The notes beneath the pieces were generated by a model that saw only the letters and a program-made list of their open reading frames with translations, was not told where the DNA came from and ran no database searches. From Chrysoporthe austroafricana (lineage: Eukaryota; Ascomycota; Sordariomycetes; Diaporthales; Cryphonectriaceae): a DNA stretch of 64,000 bases. Positions 24,117 to 35,009 of the stretch are shown here, piece by piece; the first letter of the stretch is position 1, and each line of letters opens with the position of its first letter. Both the position numbers and the translations under genes were made by a program. The DNA is taken from the NCBI GenBank assembly GCA_001051155.2, contig JYIP02000005.1:1550001-1614000 (forward strand), read 5' to 3'.

Positions 24117-24616
24117 GGCCCCGCGCGCGCTCGCCCGGCGGCTGCAGAGGGGCTGGGTATGGTGAGCCCGGCGGGCTGGTCTGGGATTAGGGAGGGCTGA
24201 GATGATGATCCTCGTGGACAGAGTAGTGATACCCACGGCCGCCGCATTGTAGCAGTACGCATCTTTTTGATTTTCGGGGTCATTCCGGGCTTTTTCACGC
24301 TGGGCATACTGTTTTGGGCTTCGACGACGAAGGCACATAGAAGAGAGAGGGCATCCGGCATTCTGAAGGTCTCGGGTACCTAATTGGAATTCAAATCGAG
24401 ATGATACCCTTTCGCTCAAGCCCATGACCAGTGGCAACTCCCCGCCTTGATGGCCTAAGCCCCCCCCCCTCTTTTTTTCTTCCTTTCTTTCTTTTTCTTT
24501 TCGCTAGAAACACCGACAGCCCAGAGGTCCAGCAGCGTCCTTCTGTGCTCCTCGATGCCGGAGATTATATAGGTTTGCCGCCGCGCCAGTTCGTGCCCTG
24601 ATCGAACCGCTGGCCA
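24117..24616. other. Convergent 3' region
   Basis: Short spacer between the EF-hand gene and the minus-strand beta-lactamase-fold gene. Contains a poly-C run and then a T-rich pyrimidine tract at about 24462-24505. No gene seen. Confidence 0.5.
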
Positions 24617-26044
24617 CTAGCACGCTACCCCCGGGGTTTCGTGCTCATCAGCCACGGCTTCGCCCAGAGCATGACAAGAAGCCCTTGTGTGCCCTGTCTG
24701 AATATCGCTGCTAAGCCTTGTGTCGATCCCGGGACGGGCCCAGATCCCCTCGGACGTCAAGAGGACCTCCTCGCCGCTGGCAAGAGCCACTACCTGTGTG
24801 TCCTTGCCTGGCCCCCTGTCAGGGCTGGAGCACACGCCATGCAGGGTCCTCGGCGCTGAACCACCCGCCGACGTCCCTGTTGCCAACTTCGCCAGACCAA
24901 GCGCGCCCTCGTGCCTCCCGCGCTGCCCTTCCTCCTCCTCCCTCCACACCCCCCTCACAGAACTCCCCCTCCGCCATCGCCTCGCCCGCAGCCACCCCGC
25001 CGCGGGCCCCCTCCCCCCCTCCGCCTCGTCGCGGCGGCAGCAACAGCTCACCCAGCACCTCGCGCCCAGCCGTGCCGCGACCTCGCGCCCCAACGGCGCG
25101 CCCCCGCCCCGCCACCACGGGCCCGCGGCGGGGTCGGGCCGGTGCAGCAGCGCGGTGAGGGGGAGCGCCGCCTCGCGCACGAGGTGCGCCGTCGCGTACG
25201 AGCTGAGGTTGCCCGCGAACGAGGTGCCGTGCGGCGAGAAGAGGACGGAGAGGGTGCGCTGGGACGAGGCGGGGCTGCAGCCGGGGCCCGAGGACGGGTT
25301 GGTGGTGGTGGTCGGAGGGAGCGCCGATGCCGACCGGACGGGGCGGAGCGTCGGCGCCGGCTCAGCATAAGCCGTGCGGGCCCTCGGCAGTGTCGGGCAC
25401 GAGCTGCGGCTCTTCGGCGCCGGCACCGCCGGCGCCACACCGAGCTGCGGTGCGGGCGGCAGCACTGGGGCGTCTGGCCCCCGGCGGCTCGCGTACAGGG
25501 GCGGCGGCCGGAACGTGATCCCCACCGCGGCGCGCGCGCCCGTGAGGTCCCACCGCTGCGGGATATAGGCGACCGTGACCTCGCCGGGCCGGCCGGCCGG
25601 GCGCGCCGGGCGCAGCGGGATCCTCGTCACCGCGTCCTGCCCGGCGCACGGGTCACCCCACCTCCGCAGCTCGCGGACGTTCCGCCCGTCGAAGTGGCCC
25701 CAGGCCCGGATCGCCCGCGCGGCCGCCGGCGCGGCGAGGACGAGCGTCTTCGCGCCCGGCGGGATCTGCCGCAGCGCGGCCGCCTTGCGGCGGTCGAGCC
25801 GGGCTTGAGAGACGATGATGAGGTCCGGCTCGGGAAGCTGGGCGAGGGAGGGCGTGCAGGCCGGTTCTTTCGGGTGCGTGAGAGGGATCTTGAAGTGGCT
25901 GGACCCGGGGAGATCGGCTACCCACGTGTCGAGGAGGATGCGGAAGGCTCTGGGGTGCACATCGGGGGCGATAAAGGCCACGATGGGCGTGAATGTCAGG
26001 AGGAGGAAGGCGTCTATATCGAGGCGCCTGATGGCAAGGGCCAT
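24617..26044 (-). CDS. Metallo-beta-lactamase-fold protein with lost metal motif
   Basis: A single 475-aa frame, ATG at 26044, TGA at 24617. It resembles a fungal family of UlaG-like metallo-beta-lactamase-fold proteins: an N-terminal strand pattern (MALAIRRLDIDAFLLLTFTP), ILLDTWVADLPG, PEPDLIIVSQ, a GEVTVAYIPQ strand and, later, SVLFSPHGTSF with AHLVREAALPLTALLH. The place where the fold normally has HxHxDH reads QARLDR, so only the Asp is kept; zinc hydrolysis is therefore unlikely. The middle (about residues 190-270) is a low-complexity Pro/Ser/Ala linker. The last ~100 residues are very Arg/Gly-rich and less like a folded domain, so a frameshift or drift there is possible. The long plus-strand frame over the same bases is a GC-bias shadow. 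The family is recognised from memory. Confidence 0.75.
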   Translation of the reverse strand: MALAIRRLDIDAFLLLTFTPIVAFIAPDVHPRAFRILLDTWVADLPGSSHFKIPLTHPKEPACTPSLAQLPEPDLIIVSQARLDRRKAAALRQIPPGAKTLVLAAPAAARAIRAWGHFDGRNVRELRRWGDPCAGQDAVTRIPLRPARPAGRPGEVTVAYIPQRWDLTGARAAVGITFRPPPLYASRRGPDAPVLPPAPQLGVAPAVPAPKSRSSCPTLPRARTAYAEPAPTLRPVRSASALPPTTTTNPSSGPGCSPASSQRTLSVLFSPHGTSFAGNLSSYATAHLVREAALPLTALLHRPDPAAGPWWRGGGAPLGREVAARLGARCWVSCCCRRDEAEGGRGPAAGWLRARRWRRGSSVRGVWREEEEGQRGRHEGALGLAKLATGTSAGGSAPRTLHGVCSSPDRGPGKDTQVVALASGEEVLLTSEGIWARPGIDTRLSSDIQTGHTRASCHALGEAVADEHETPGVAC

Positions 26045-29000
26045 CGCAGGCGTCTTAGCTCATGCTCCTCACAGGAGGCTCTTCCCTTGAGCGGACTTGG
26101 CGGCCGCGATCGACTGAGTGGACGTAGGGCAATCTATGAGGGTATTGCGAATGGCGACGTGGTCAGCATTGGCATGACGAGCCAAGAGCTTCTATACCGT
26201 CCAAGGCGTTGCACGAGATGGCACGTCTACCTTCATTATGTCTCGGGCATCCGCAAGACATATCTGACTTCGACACGCAGCCCGTCGAATCTAGATCCTG
26301 CAGAGCCACGACCACGATGGGGTGGACGCAAGCTCTGAATCACATACATGTTTGTAACACCGGATTTCGCAACGGTCGAGCATAATAATAGTCTTGGACG
26401 ATCATCACTCAGTGACGAAGATGAGCCAGCTGACTACCGAGACACATGATAGGCGAGATGAAGGTTAGGTCGACATCAACCTCCGTGAGTGCCACTAAAA
26501 ATCTCGTCCCATCCTCCCATTGGCGGTGATCGATAGACCGTACGGTTGAAACGCGATACAAACTCTTGGTGGTAGCCGCGAAGGGCTACGAGGGCGTTTG
26601 GGCAAATAAGCCCGAACATTGTGTGTGACGGCCCAAGTGAGCCGTGTGTAGCACACATAAAGGACCAGCCACCAGACCCCAAGATGAAGAAGTATTTGGT
26701 GCCATGTTAAACCAATTGTATGTTAGTGTACGGGATATGGAAACGAGCAACTGTGTGATCACCATGCGTGCAGCCAGTGAGGGCACTCGAGGGCTTTTCC
26801 ATGCCGCCCGATTGGGTTGTGAGCAGCACTAGGCTACGAACTCCATTGCGGTGCGTCGGTTCCTGTGTCATTTCCTGCCTCACAGCGACATACTTGCTGC
26901 ATATCTGAATGTGATGGAGCCAGGGCCAGCCTTCTTCACCATCGTCACTGGACTTGCATCCCCGAGGTCTTTCAGATGGTTTCCAGAGACCCTAACATCT
27001 ACCTCGTCGTTCCGCGGAGGACTTTCAAAAAGCCGCCCACTGACTTGGTAGAAAGTCACCGTGTTCGGGTCCCTTGGACAGGATGAAAGCTTTCACCATT
27101 GGTGCAAGCCTCAGCGAGCCGCAGAGGGGGGCTTCGGCCGGTATATAAGACAAGACTTGGCACCAGAACTAGGAGTCAAGCTAGATCGGAACCGTGTAGC
27201 ACCGCGCGCATCGTGCGCTCCAGGTCGAAAGCTTCATCACCTCACCTCTACCGAGCACATGTGCTCCAGGACCAGCACTGGCTGGCTGCTGCTCCGAGCA
27301 GGGGCGCAGCGACAGTCACCCGCATAGTGCCAGATCGCCCTGGCACTTGCGGCTGAACATCCGTGACCATTGCCTGGCCATTGGAAACGTGGTTAGCTGT
27401 CAGGCCTCGGACGCGCGGCCGTGTTGGACTGCACGTTGGACCGCTGCTGGGAGGGTCTACTCTGATTGACCTACGCACAGCAGGGGAAACCTGAAATAGA
27501 TCATATGCCGAAGGGCGCGGGTCTAATATCAATACGAGCTTCAGCCCTCCAATTGGAAACAAAAGACACATGACGGCCTGAGTCTGGTGGCAGAGCGCGT
27601 GAAGCTGGGCGGTGTTCTGTTCCTGTCGAAGCACTGCGGTTTGCGCATCTCGATCACGGCGAGTGCCCTTCCAATACAGACCATCGAGGCGTGGAACGGT
27701 ACTCTTCGCGACTCGACTTCTCCCCTCCACCTCCCAGAAGCGAAAACAAAAAAGAAAGTAGAAGAGGGTAGCTTGAACTTAGCGTTTGGTGGGATAGCTC
27801 CTGTAAGATAGCTGCTCTCATCTTGCGTGAGCCCTAGGTTCAGATATCACGGCTAGAGGGAGGTATCCCGCCGGGGCTGTCCTGACAGTCAGTCAGGTCT
27901 GACTGGAGAAATCCTTGGGGACTCGACGAACCACCACGTGTCGGCTGTCGATGCAGTTGACATCGAATCGAGGGGTGGTGGTGGGGGTGCTGACGAACGT
28001 GACTAAGTATCATGTCCGGGAACAGTACTCGCCACCGCGGTGCCCAAGGAGCTCCCTAGTCGTACTAGTACCGTATATTCACCGCCCCTTGGGGCCCTAG
28101 AGGGCGTTGTGAGTCGTGCGGTCTCTACACTAGACATTGCGAGTAAGTCAAGAGTCTCTAGGGCCGATGCCATTAACCGGAGCTACGTCCTAGCAGCAAA
28201 GCGGCCGTGTCGAGAGTCGACTGCGGGAGCGAGTGCGGCCGCCACGGCCAGTGTGAGGGTTGTAGCTGGTGAGATCCTCGTGCGCAGACTCCAGAGGCAC
28301 AGCTGTCAGCCGCGAACCGGCGGTCAGTATCAGATGCCAGCCCTGGTGGGCTAGGTGCCTGGTAGCATGGATGACATGTGAAGGAGGTCGATGAAGGATG
28401 AAGGAAGACGTTGCCGCTGGGGCCGACACTGTCGCACCACAGTCCTCCGGCTACTTTCACGGGGCGCATACACAGATCGTATAGCTAGCTGCCCTTCCGC
28501 GAATCTGCGATGTCCCGCCCGACGTGTTGGGGGTCCCGTTCCAATTCCTCGAAGCGATCGAGCACTCAGTTTCCCATACCCAGCAGCGTCTGGGCCGGGA
28601 GGGCCAAGCGTGGCAGTGAACGACGTCGCCTGGAGCTCAGCATGGTCGTTTCAGGGGTAGCTTGGGCGATCGGGCTCGCCGTGTGCAGCATCCATGGAGC
28701 TCATGGCATGGCCAGAGCTGGCGTGTGCCTGCTTCGCTGGCAGCGTCACCGAGGCTGCCGTGACCGGGGGATAGCTGTTGATGAAGCAAGCTATCAGCTG
28801 TCAACCGAGAACACGCCGCCGCCGCCCAATCACCGCCCGCGGCTGGGCCTCGAGGCCAGAGACGTTCGCCCTCCCCCTCCTGACAGTGTACGTGTTATAC
28901 CTGCTGCGCGAGCCAGCCAGCAGGCCAGACAAGACGAGACAGGCAGAGCCAGCGTGCCTGCTTCCCGTGCGCCTGCTCGAGTCAGGGCTTCGTAGGTAGG

Positions 29001-29453
29001 CAGTGAGACACGGAGGCTGCAAGGGGACCAGCGGGGAACGAGCGGCGGGCATGGGACAGCATCATCTGGGCTGTCTGTCTGACTGTCCGTCCGTCCGTCT
29101 TGGGGAGGGCCCCCTCTCGGATGCTCTGGCGGTATACACAATGCGGCCAGGGCAGGTCGTCGAGGCCTGGAGCCCTGTCGCCGTCGGCAGGTCACCGCCT
29201 GCTGCTTCGAGAGGCGAGCTCTCTTTCTGCTGCGCCGGAGCTGAGCAGCGCGGGTGGAGCTCGGCTCGCGCTGGCAGGCTGGCGATGCCGGCTTGGCCTT
29301 GGCCACTGGGGAGGGAGTCAATTTCCGGAAGTAGGGTGTGTTGGTCTGCAGCCGCTGACTGGCTCGTCGTTGTTGTCATGCAAGAGGCGGGAGGGAACGG
29401 CAGGGCAGCGCAGGGCGGTGCGTCATTGTCCCTGAATCTGGACTGCTGGATTC

Positions 29454-29481
29454 GGCTGGGCTGGGCTGGGCTGGGCTGGGG
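29454..29481. repeat. GGCTG pentanucleotide repeat
   Basis: Five consecutive copies of a GGCTG unit in gene-poor DNA. Confidence 0.85.
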
Positions 29482-30709
29482 CTCGGGTAAGTAAGTTAAG
29501 TACCAGTGTCCCGGGGTACCACAGTACCTGATGCCCAGCAAGCCAGTGCCTAACTGGGTACCTGGGGGGGAGCAGCTGGGGGGGTGCTTGAGGGGTGCTT
29601 GGGGTTGGGGGGTGGGTGCTGGGCCAGCCAGGGCGGAGGATATAGCTCCCCAGACCTCGAGGGCACAGCTGCACTGCAGCCTCCGGGACAAGACATGCAG
29701 GCCGTGAGACTATCCACTATCCACATGCAGTGCATGATCTGAATGCCCTGTGTCTCCTGGGCCGATCTGGCACCTGCCACATTGGTTGACCTTGGGGCCC
29801 TTATCCTGCGCGGGCGCCCTTCAATCCTCCCATCACGAGGGCGAGGGCGCATATGATAGAGTGAGTGCATACAGCATCTTGCAGATAGCCCCACAGAGGC
29901 AAGATTCATGGTGGGGTGTTTCAAGGAGCCCCCCTGTACTATGTATCCGCACCGGGGTACCTGGGTTGCGAGTCCTGGCCCCGTCCAGCTGCTGTCACTG
30001 CCGGAATCTGGGAATTGGGCGCTGGATCAGGGCTTTACCCAGTACTGCAGTAGGTGCTGCACCGGAGGTATGTACTGCTGTACCCAGCAGATATGCAGGT
30101 GGGGGCCCAGCCCGGTGGCAAGACGAGGGAGGGCCCGTCAGTGTACTGTACTATAGTACATACTTGCATACCCTGATACCCAGTGCTATACCATAGTTCT
30201 GCTAGCATGTAGTATGGCAGCGAGGCCCCTCGCGGCGGGAGATTGCAAACGAAAGGCGGCCCTACCTGCTGGGTACCGCCCTCGATGATGTCTTCATGCG
30301 CCTAGCTCTCTGCCTGTGGGGAAGGACGAGGGCTGACCTGGGCATCCTCCCCCCTCGAGGGGCCCTGGAGAGCAGCCCCCTTTCAGCGCGCGCCCAGGTG
30401 GTGTGCCCTGCTGGGCGGACCATCCTTTCCTTTCCCACAGGCCACTGGGGCTGCTCTCCTTTCAGAGTGCTCCGTACACCTCATGCGCATGCGCGCGGCC
30501 CACCTGACCTCCCTCCTCCCTCGGATCTCTCCCTCCTTATCACTTCTCCTTGTCTCGACGAGATGCGCAGGCGCCTGCCTCATGCTAGCGCCAGGTCCTG
30601 AGCTGAGGAATGACCCGGCGGCGGCGCAGCCAACGCCCGGACCTGTCGCAGCTCTCTCCTCTCTCTCTCACCTGCTGGTGCATGCTTGCTGATGCTTGCT
30701 GGCCGCCGT

Positions 30710-30737
30710 CCTGGGTCCTGGGTCCTGGGTCCTGGGT
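30710..30737. repeat. CTGGGTC heptanucleotide repeat
   Basis: Four head-to-tail copies of ctgggtc, the last with one mismatch. About 600 bp upstream of the next plus-strand gene. Confidence 0.85.
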
Positions 30738-31335
30738 TACTATGGATATTCCCTCGATGTACCTCCCCCTCCCCCCTCCCGCCCAGTGGCCGGAACTGTA
30801 CATCCTTTCGAGCTAGCGCCCTGCCCAGTAGGTACCGTTCCCACTAGCGGCAGCTCCTCCTCCTTGGTCTTCCCCGCCTGGGCTCGACCTGGGCTCGACC
30901 TCTTTACCAGCTCCCATCCCACCGCCCGTCATCGTTCTTCGAAACATCTCTTGTCGCATCCCGACACCCAGATACCGCCTACCAGCTACCAGCTCTACCA
31001 ATTATAGATCCTCGCCACCCTGTCTCTTGCTGTCGAGAGAGAGAGACGCGCCCAGCGGCCGATGCGACGGCCTCATCGTCGTCCTTGCCTCGACTGCCAC
31101 TGCCGCTGCCATCGCCCGATTACTCACCCCTCTGCCGCCGTCTCTCGGTCCTCTCTCGGTCCCGTCGCCGTCCTTATCGACAAGAGCTACAGCCCGCCGC
31201 CCGTCCTGTCCCATCCCCGCCAGCCCGAGAGCCCTCGGCCTCGTCCTCAGCGACCCTCAAGAAGCCCAACACCCCCCATCTCCGTCCTCGAGCCCGACGT
31301 CGACCTCGCATGGTGGGGCCGGGCCAGGAGCCAAG

Positions 31336-33027
31336 ATGCCTCCGAGATCTTCCTTGACCTCGTCCTTCTCCATCACCGACGCCAACAATGAGGTCGTCTG
31401 CCCCCTTCACAACCAGGATGGATCCAGCTGCCGCAAGCGATGCCTCGGTGTACGTTGAGTCCTCCTCCCCTTCCTCGCCCGCCGCCGCACCCTCGGCGCT
31501 CGCTCCTTGCCGTGCCCGGCTCGGTCCAGCTCCTCGCCTCGTCAAGGATTGAGAGCCAATGCGACCCGAGCCCGATAGCCGAGCCAAGGTGGACACCGCC
31601 GCGCGCGCGACCATGTGAAGGTGCTAACGACGACCTTGCGCGACAGGAGAAGAGGTATCGCTCTATGCAGGAGCACATCAGGCGAGCGCACCCGGAGCAC
31701 TACATAGCGAAGCTGCCCGCCACCGAGGAGAGCTTCCTCCTCATGATCAACACGCCGCCGAGCGAGAGACCGCAGCCCCAGCAGCCCTCGTCTGCGAACA
31801 ATGCCTCGAACCACCAGACAAAGCCTTATGCGCCTGACCGCATTGCATATTACCGGGACGAGTACAGCAACCCGGGCACGCCACGCATGTTTGATGACTA
31901 TCCCGGAGCCCTGCCCCCAGCTGCTACGAATGCTGCTGCTGCGCTAGCCGCACTGCATAATTATAAGTCTATTTCTGAATGGGATGCTGAAGGCGTGAGT
32001 CTTTGAAGTCTCTTCTCTTCGAGTAGCTGCACCCAAGGTACAGCCCCATGCTGACGGCACCCTCCAGGAGTCGATGTCGGATTCTGAACGAGATAGAATG
32101 CCGAGGTCCTCTGTCGAGCTCCCCCCAATACACATCAACAATTCCGATATAACTAGCGAGCCTTTTCAAGGACTAAACTCCGGTAGGGCTAGGGATCTCC
32201 TCCCGTCGATCATCGGAACCTCGCCCCCTGGCAGACCCCCTAGCAGATCGTCTACATTACCACCTCTGCAGAGATCTCTCGGGCCCAATCGATCCAGGAA
32301 ACAGTCGGTCTCGAAGAGGGGGAAGGAGGCGCAGCACCGGAAGCAGCGGTCCAAGGACGCAAAGGAATGGATGAAGCGAGGTAAGATTGATATTGCCGGG
32401 GATCTTCTGCGGCCGGTAGTCGGCCAGGACCTTTCGAGACCACACTCGGTAGAGCCAACGTCACGCTCGCCGTGGGATGATCTGGTGGACGCGGCAACAT
32501 CTGTTGTTGCCGAGGAGGATACGAATGAGGACCGGACACCTGTAAGCTCGCATGGATCCCGCCTCTCCGCTCCGGGCCTAATGCTGACCAGACAGGTGCA
32601 GATGCCCCAGTCGCCTGTGTCCATACAGCGCGCCTCATTGCCTCCATTCTCCCACCAACAATTTGGCCACTCAACCTACCAGGCTTCGCCCTTGCAGCAG
32701 GCCCTGACGCCGCCAAACTATGCTCAAGAGGCCCCTGAGCCCTTCCCATCCGTGGAGAGCGGCGAGAGTGCAGAGAATTACCACATGGGTGCTCACGCTT
32801 TGACAGATTCCTCACCCAGCTTTTCGTCGCAGAACACCCAGATCTACTGCGCAGCCTGCCAGAATGTGTCGCTGCTCCGAGACTCGTACGCGTGCACGGA
32901 ATGCATCTGTGGCCTTTGTTCGGCATGCGTTGAGATCCTCATGGCCGAGCAGGGCGCGAAGAGGAAATGCCCACGGTGCGCCACCATTGGCGGTCGGTTT
33001 AAGCCTTTCCAACTGGACATCCGCTGA
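31336..33027 (+). CDS. Uncharacterised protein with N-terminal Cys/His and C-terminal RING-like zinc sites
   Basis: Exons 31336-31449, 31647-31994 and 32068-33027 (473 aa), phase 0 at both junctions. The N-terminal 60 residues have the pattern VCPLHN...SCRKRCLG|EKRYRSMQEHIRRAHPEHYI: two or three Cys and then two His five apart, a likely zinc knuckle interrupted by the first intron. The middle is Ser/Pro-rich and disordered, with two basic patches (NRSRKQSVSKRGKEAQHRKQ) that could direct it to the nucleus. The C-terminus has eight cysteines spaced as in a RING-type cross-brace: CAAC, CTECICGLCSAC and CPRC. There is no His at the position typical of RING-H2/HC, so it is best called RING-like. 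I recall this architecture as conserved in Sordariomycetes without a known function. Whether it is a ubiquitin ligase or a DNA/RNA-binding factor is open. Confidence 0.85.
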
Positions 33028-33259
33028 GAACCGCGGCGGCGGAGCCCGGCCGTTGTCTCTCGCCATCACAACCTTTCCTGGATCATCCTCTGGATATGTG
33101 TATTCTTCTTTCTGCGTGACCTAAACATAAAGGGATGGCGTTGTATCACCCCCTCAGAGGGCCCCCACAGGACTATCACATCCGGCGGAGTTTTGGATTT
33201 GCACAGGAGTCTATTGCTGATTAATTCTTACAGTTTCTTTTCTTTGGTCTTTTCTTTTT

Positions 33260-33316
<57 letters not shown>

Positions 33317-33902
33317 GGTTAATTTGACGCTGTCTGGTGTTTTGGTTTCTGGGGGTTGGGTTTCGACGACGTCTCTGCCGTCAATAGAGGCGACAGGCTG
33401 AGATTTTCTCTAGTCTTCCGACCTCATCACGCCACCTCAGGCTGGGCATGACTTTTTTTTTGCATTATCATGGGTTTATAATGGAGACAGACTGCTCAGA
33501 AACACTTGGATCTTTAGATTGGGAAGGGTCTCGTTCGTCATGACTTGAGAGGCTGTTTGCAACGTTTCCCCTTATCGCGGCTCGTTGAAGGATCGACCGT
33601 ATCGTTAAATCTGTAAAATTATACGTACACATCCTGATATTCCGCCAGAATCACTTTAGTGCAATCGAGCACAGTTTCCCGACCGAGCATTGATCCGGTG
33701 GGCGGGCATTTGTGTGTGAAGTCCTGGTTATATCAACAGCTTCGCGTCTGCGTCTCGTGTGAAACAGCCCCAACGATTTATTCTAAGAGCCTATATCGCC
33801 CTCCCCCCAATTCTCTTCGATTTTGCTACCCATGGCATCATCCCAGAGCAGCTGACCTACCAAAAACCCCGTCGACAAGCCTATCGCCTTCCGCCCGCCC
33901 AC
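33028..33902. other. Convergent 3' region with a long poly-T tract
   Basis: Between the zinc-site gene (plus) and the HpcH/HpaI-type gene (minus). Holds the 54-nt T run listed separately. The rest is unremarkable 3' flank. Confidence 0.5.
33262..33315. repeat. 54-nt homopolymer T tract
   Basis: Uninterrupted T from 33262 to 33315, preceded by T-rich DNA from about 33236. It lies about 235 bp after the zinc-site gene stop. Length calls in such runs are often unreliable. Confidence 0.85.
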
Positions 33903-35009
33903 TCACTCCGGCTCTTGCCCCTTCCACTTCTCCCTCATTGCTTCGACATCAAACCCACACCGCCTTGCCCTCTCCACCGTCTCTCTGGCCTTCCTCGCGA
34001 CGGGCACATCGATCATCTTGCCGTCGAGTGTCCACGCGCCCCTGCCGGCCTCGCCCGCCCTGTCGCCCCGGCCGGCCTTCTCGTCAGCGATGACCACGCG
34101 CACGCTCCACTCGACCTCCGCCTCGCCGGGCGCGAAGGCGCGCTGGACGGCCTCGACCTGCGACGGGTGGATGCACTGCTTCCCGTTGAACCCCATGCCC
34201 CGGCCGTCGGCGCACTCGTCGGCCAGCCGCCGCTCGCCCTCGGGCCCGCGGTAGGTGGTGCAGACCAGGTCGATGGTCGAGGGCAGGCCGAAGGCGCGCG
34301 CGTGGGTGGCGACGGCGGAGCGCGCGTACAGGAACTCGCGCAGGGACGGGGTCCGGGTGAGGCCGAGGTCGAGGCTGAAGTCCTCGGCGGCGAAGATCAG
34401 GCCGGCCAGGTTCGGGCCCGCGGCGCCGCCGGCCGTCCCGGCCGCGCAGATCTGCGCCAGGTTGAGCACGGACGCGGCGGATTCGACGAGCGCGAGCAGC
34501 CGGACGGGCGTGCCGCCGGGCGCGTACCGCGCCGGGGCGACGTGGCGCAGCACGTCGGCCACGAAGGTCAGGTCGCTGGCGGCGTTCACCTTGGGCACGA
34601 CGACGGCGTCGAGGCGCGGCTCCCGGCCCAGCACCTGCAGGTCCTCGAGGGCGTAGGGCGTCCCGACGGCGTTGATGCGGGCCGCGAACTCGCCGATGCC
34701 CGCCGGCGGTGGCGACGACGGCGACGGCGACGACGACGACAGGGACTGGAGGTGCCGGGCGAGGGCGAGGCGGGCGTTGGCCTTCTCGTGGGGCACGACC
34801 GAGTCCTCGAGGTCGTAGGTGATGTTGTCCGAGACGAGGGAGAGGGACTTGGTGAGCATCCTCTGGGAGGAGGCGGGGACTGTATGTATATGTATGTATA
34901 AGATCAGTGAGCGGTCCTCATCTCATGTGAGTGAGAGACGGGGTGTGTGAGCAGGCTTGCCATAGAGGAGGGCCCTCCTCAGGACGGAGGCGGACGCGGG
35001 TGTGGCCAT
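33903..35009 (-). CDS. HpcH/HpaI aldolase / citrate-lyase-beta-like enzyme
   Basis: Exon 1 is 34961-35009 (MATPASASVLRRALLY) and exon 2 is 33903-34879; together 341 aa, in phase, reconstructing RRALLYVPASSQRM. The intron begins GCAAGC and ends ACATACAG, so it is a GC-AG intron. The TIM-barrel family motifs are present in order: DLEDSV near the N-terminus, an ARINAVGTPYALEDL strand, VVPKV, LLALVES (a metal-binding Glu), LIFAAEDFSLDLG (metal-binding Asp) and GMGFNGKQCIHPSQV near the C-terminus. Family members (CitE, CLYBL, malyl/citramalyl-CoA lyases) cleave or condense acyl-CoA esters with Mg2+. The substrate here cannot be told. A Ser/Pro-rich insert (SLSSSSPSPSSPPP) sits on a loop. The N-terminus is short and basic, and could be a weak mitochondrial signal. 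Confidence 0.9.
34880..34960 (-). other. GC-AG intron
   Basis: An 81-bp intron of the HpcH/HpaI-type gene with donor GCAAGC and acceptor CATACAG. No GT donor nearby keeps the frame and the conserved LLYVPASS junction. Confidence 0.8.

Larger units (their letters stand above)
26045..31335. other. Largest gene-poor tract before a long-leader gene
   Basis: About 5.3 kb. I found no convincing coding region on either strand, no structural RNA and no transposon ends. Small tandem repeats occur at 29454-29481 and 30710-30737. The last ~450 bp are pyrimidine-rich, with (CT/CTC)-type runs, and probably form the promoter and leader of the zinc-site gene. Upstream short frames in that leader could affect translation. 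Confidence 0.45.

Noticed and set aside
24911..26338. 475-codon plus-strand frame opposite the beta-lactamase-fold gene
   Set aside because: Arg/Pro-rich low-complexity translation with no domain features. The minus-strand frame shows family motifs, so this is a shadow.
33759..34901. 380-codon plus-strand frame over the HpcH/HpaI-type gene
   Set aside because: Same GC-bias effect. The minus strand has ordered catalytic motifs and a consistent splice.
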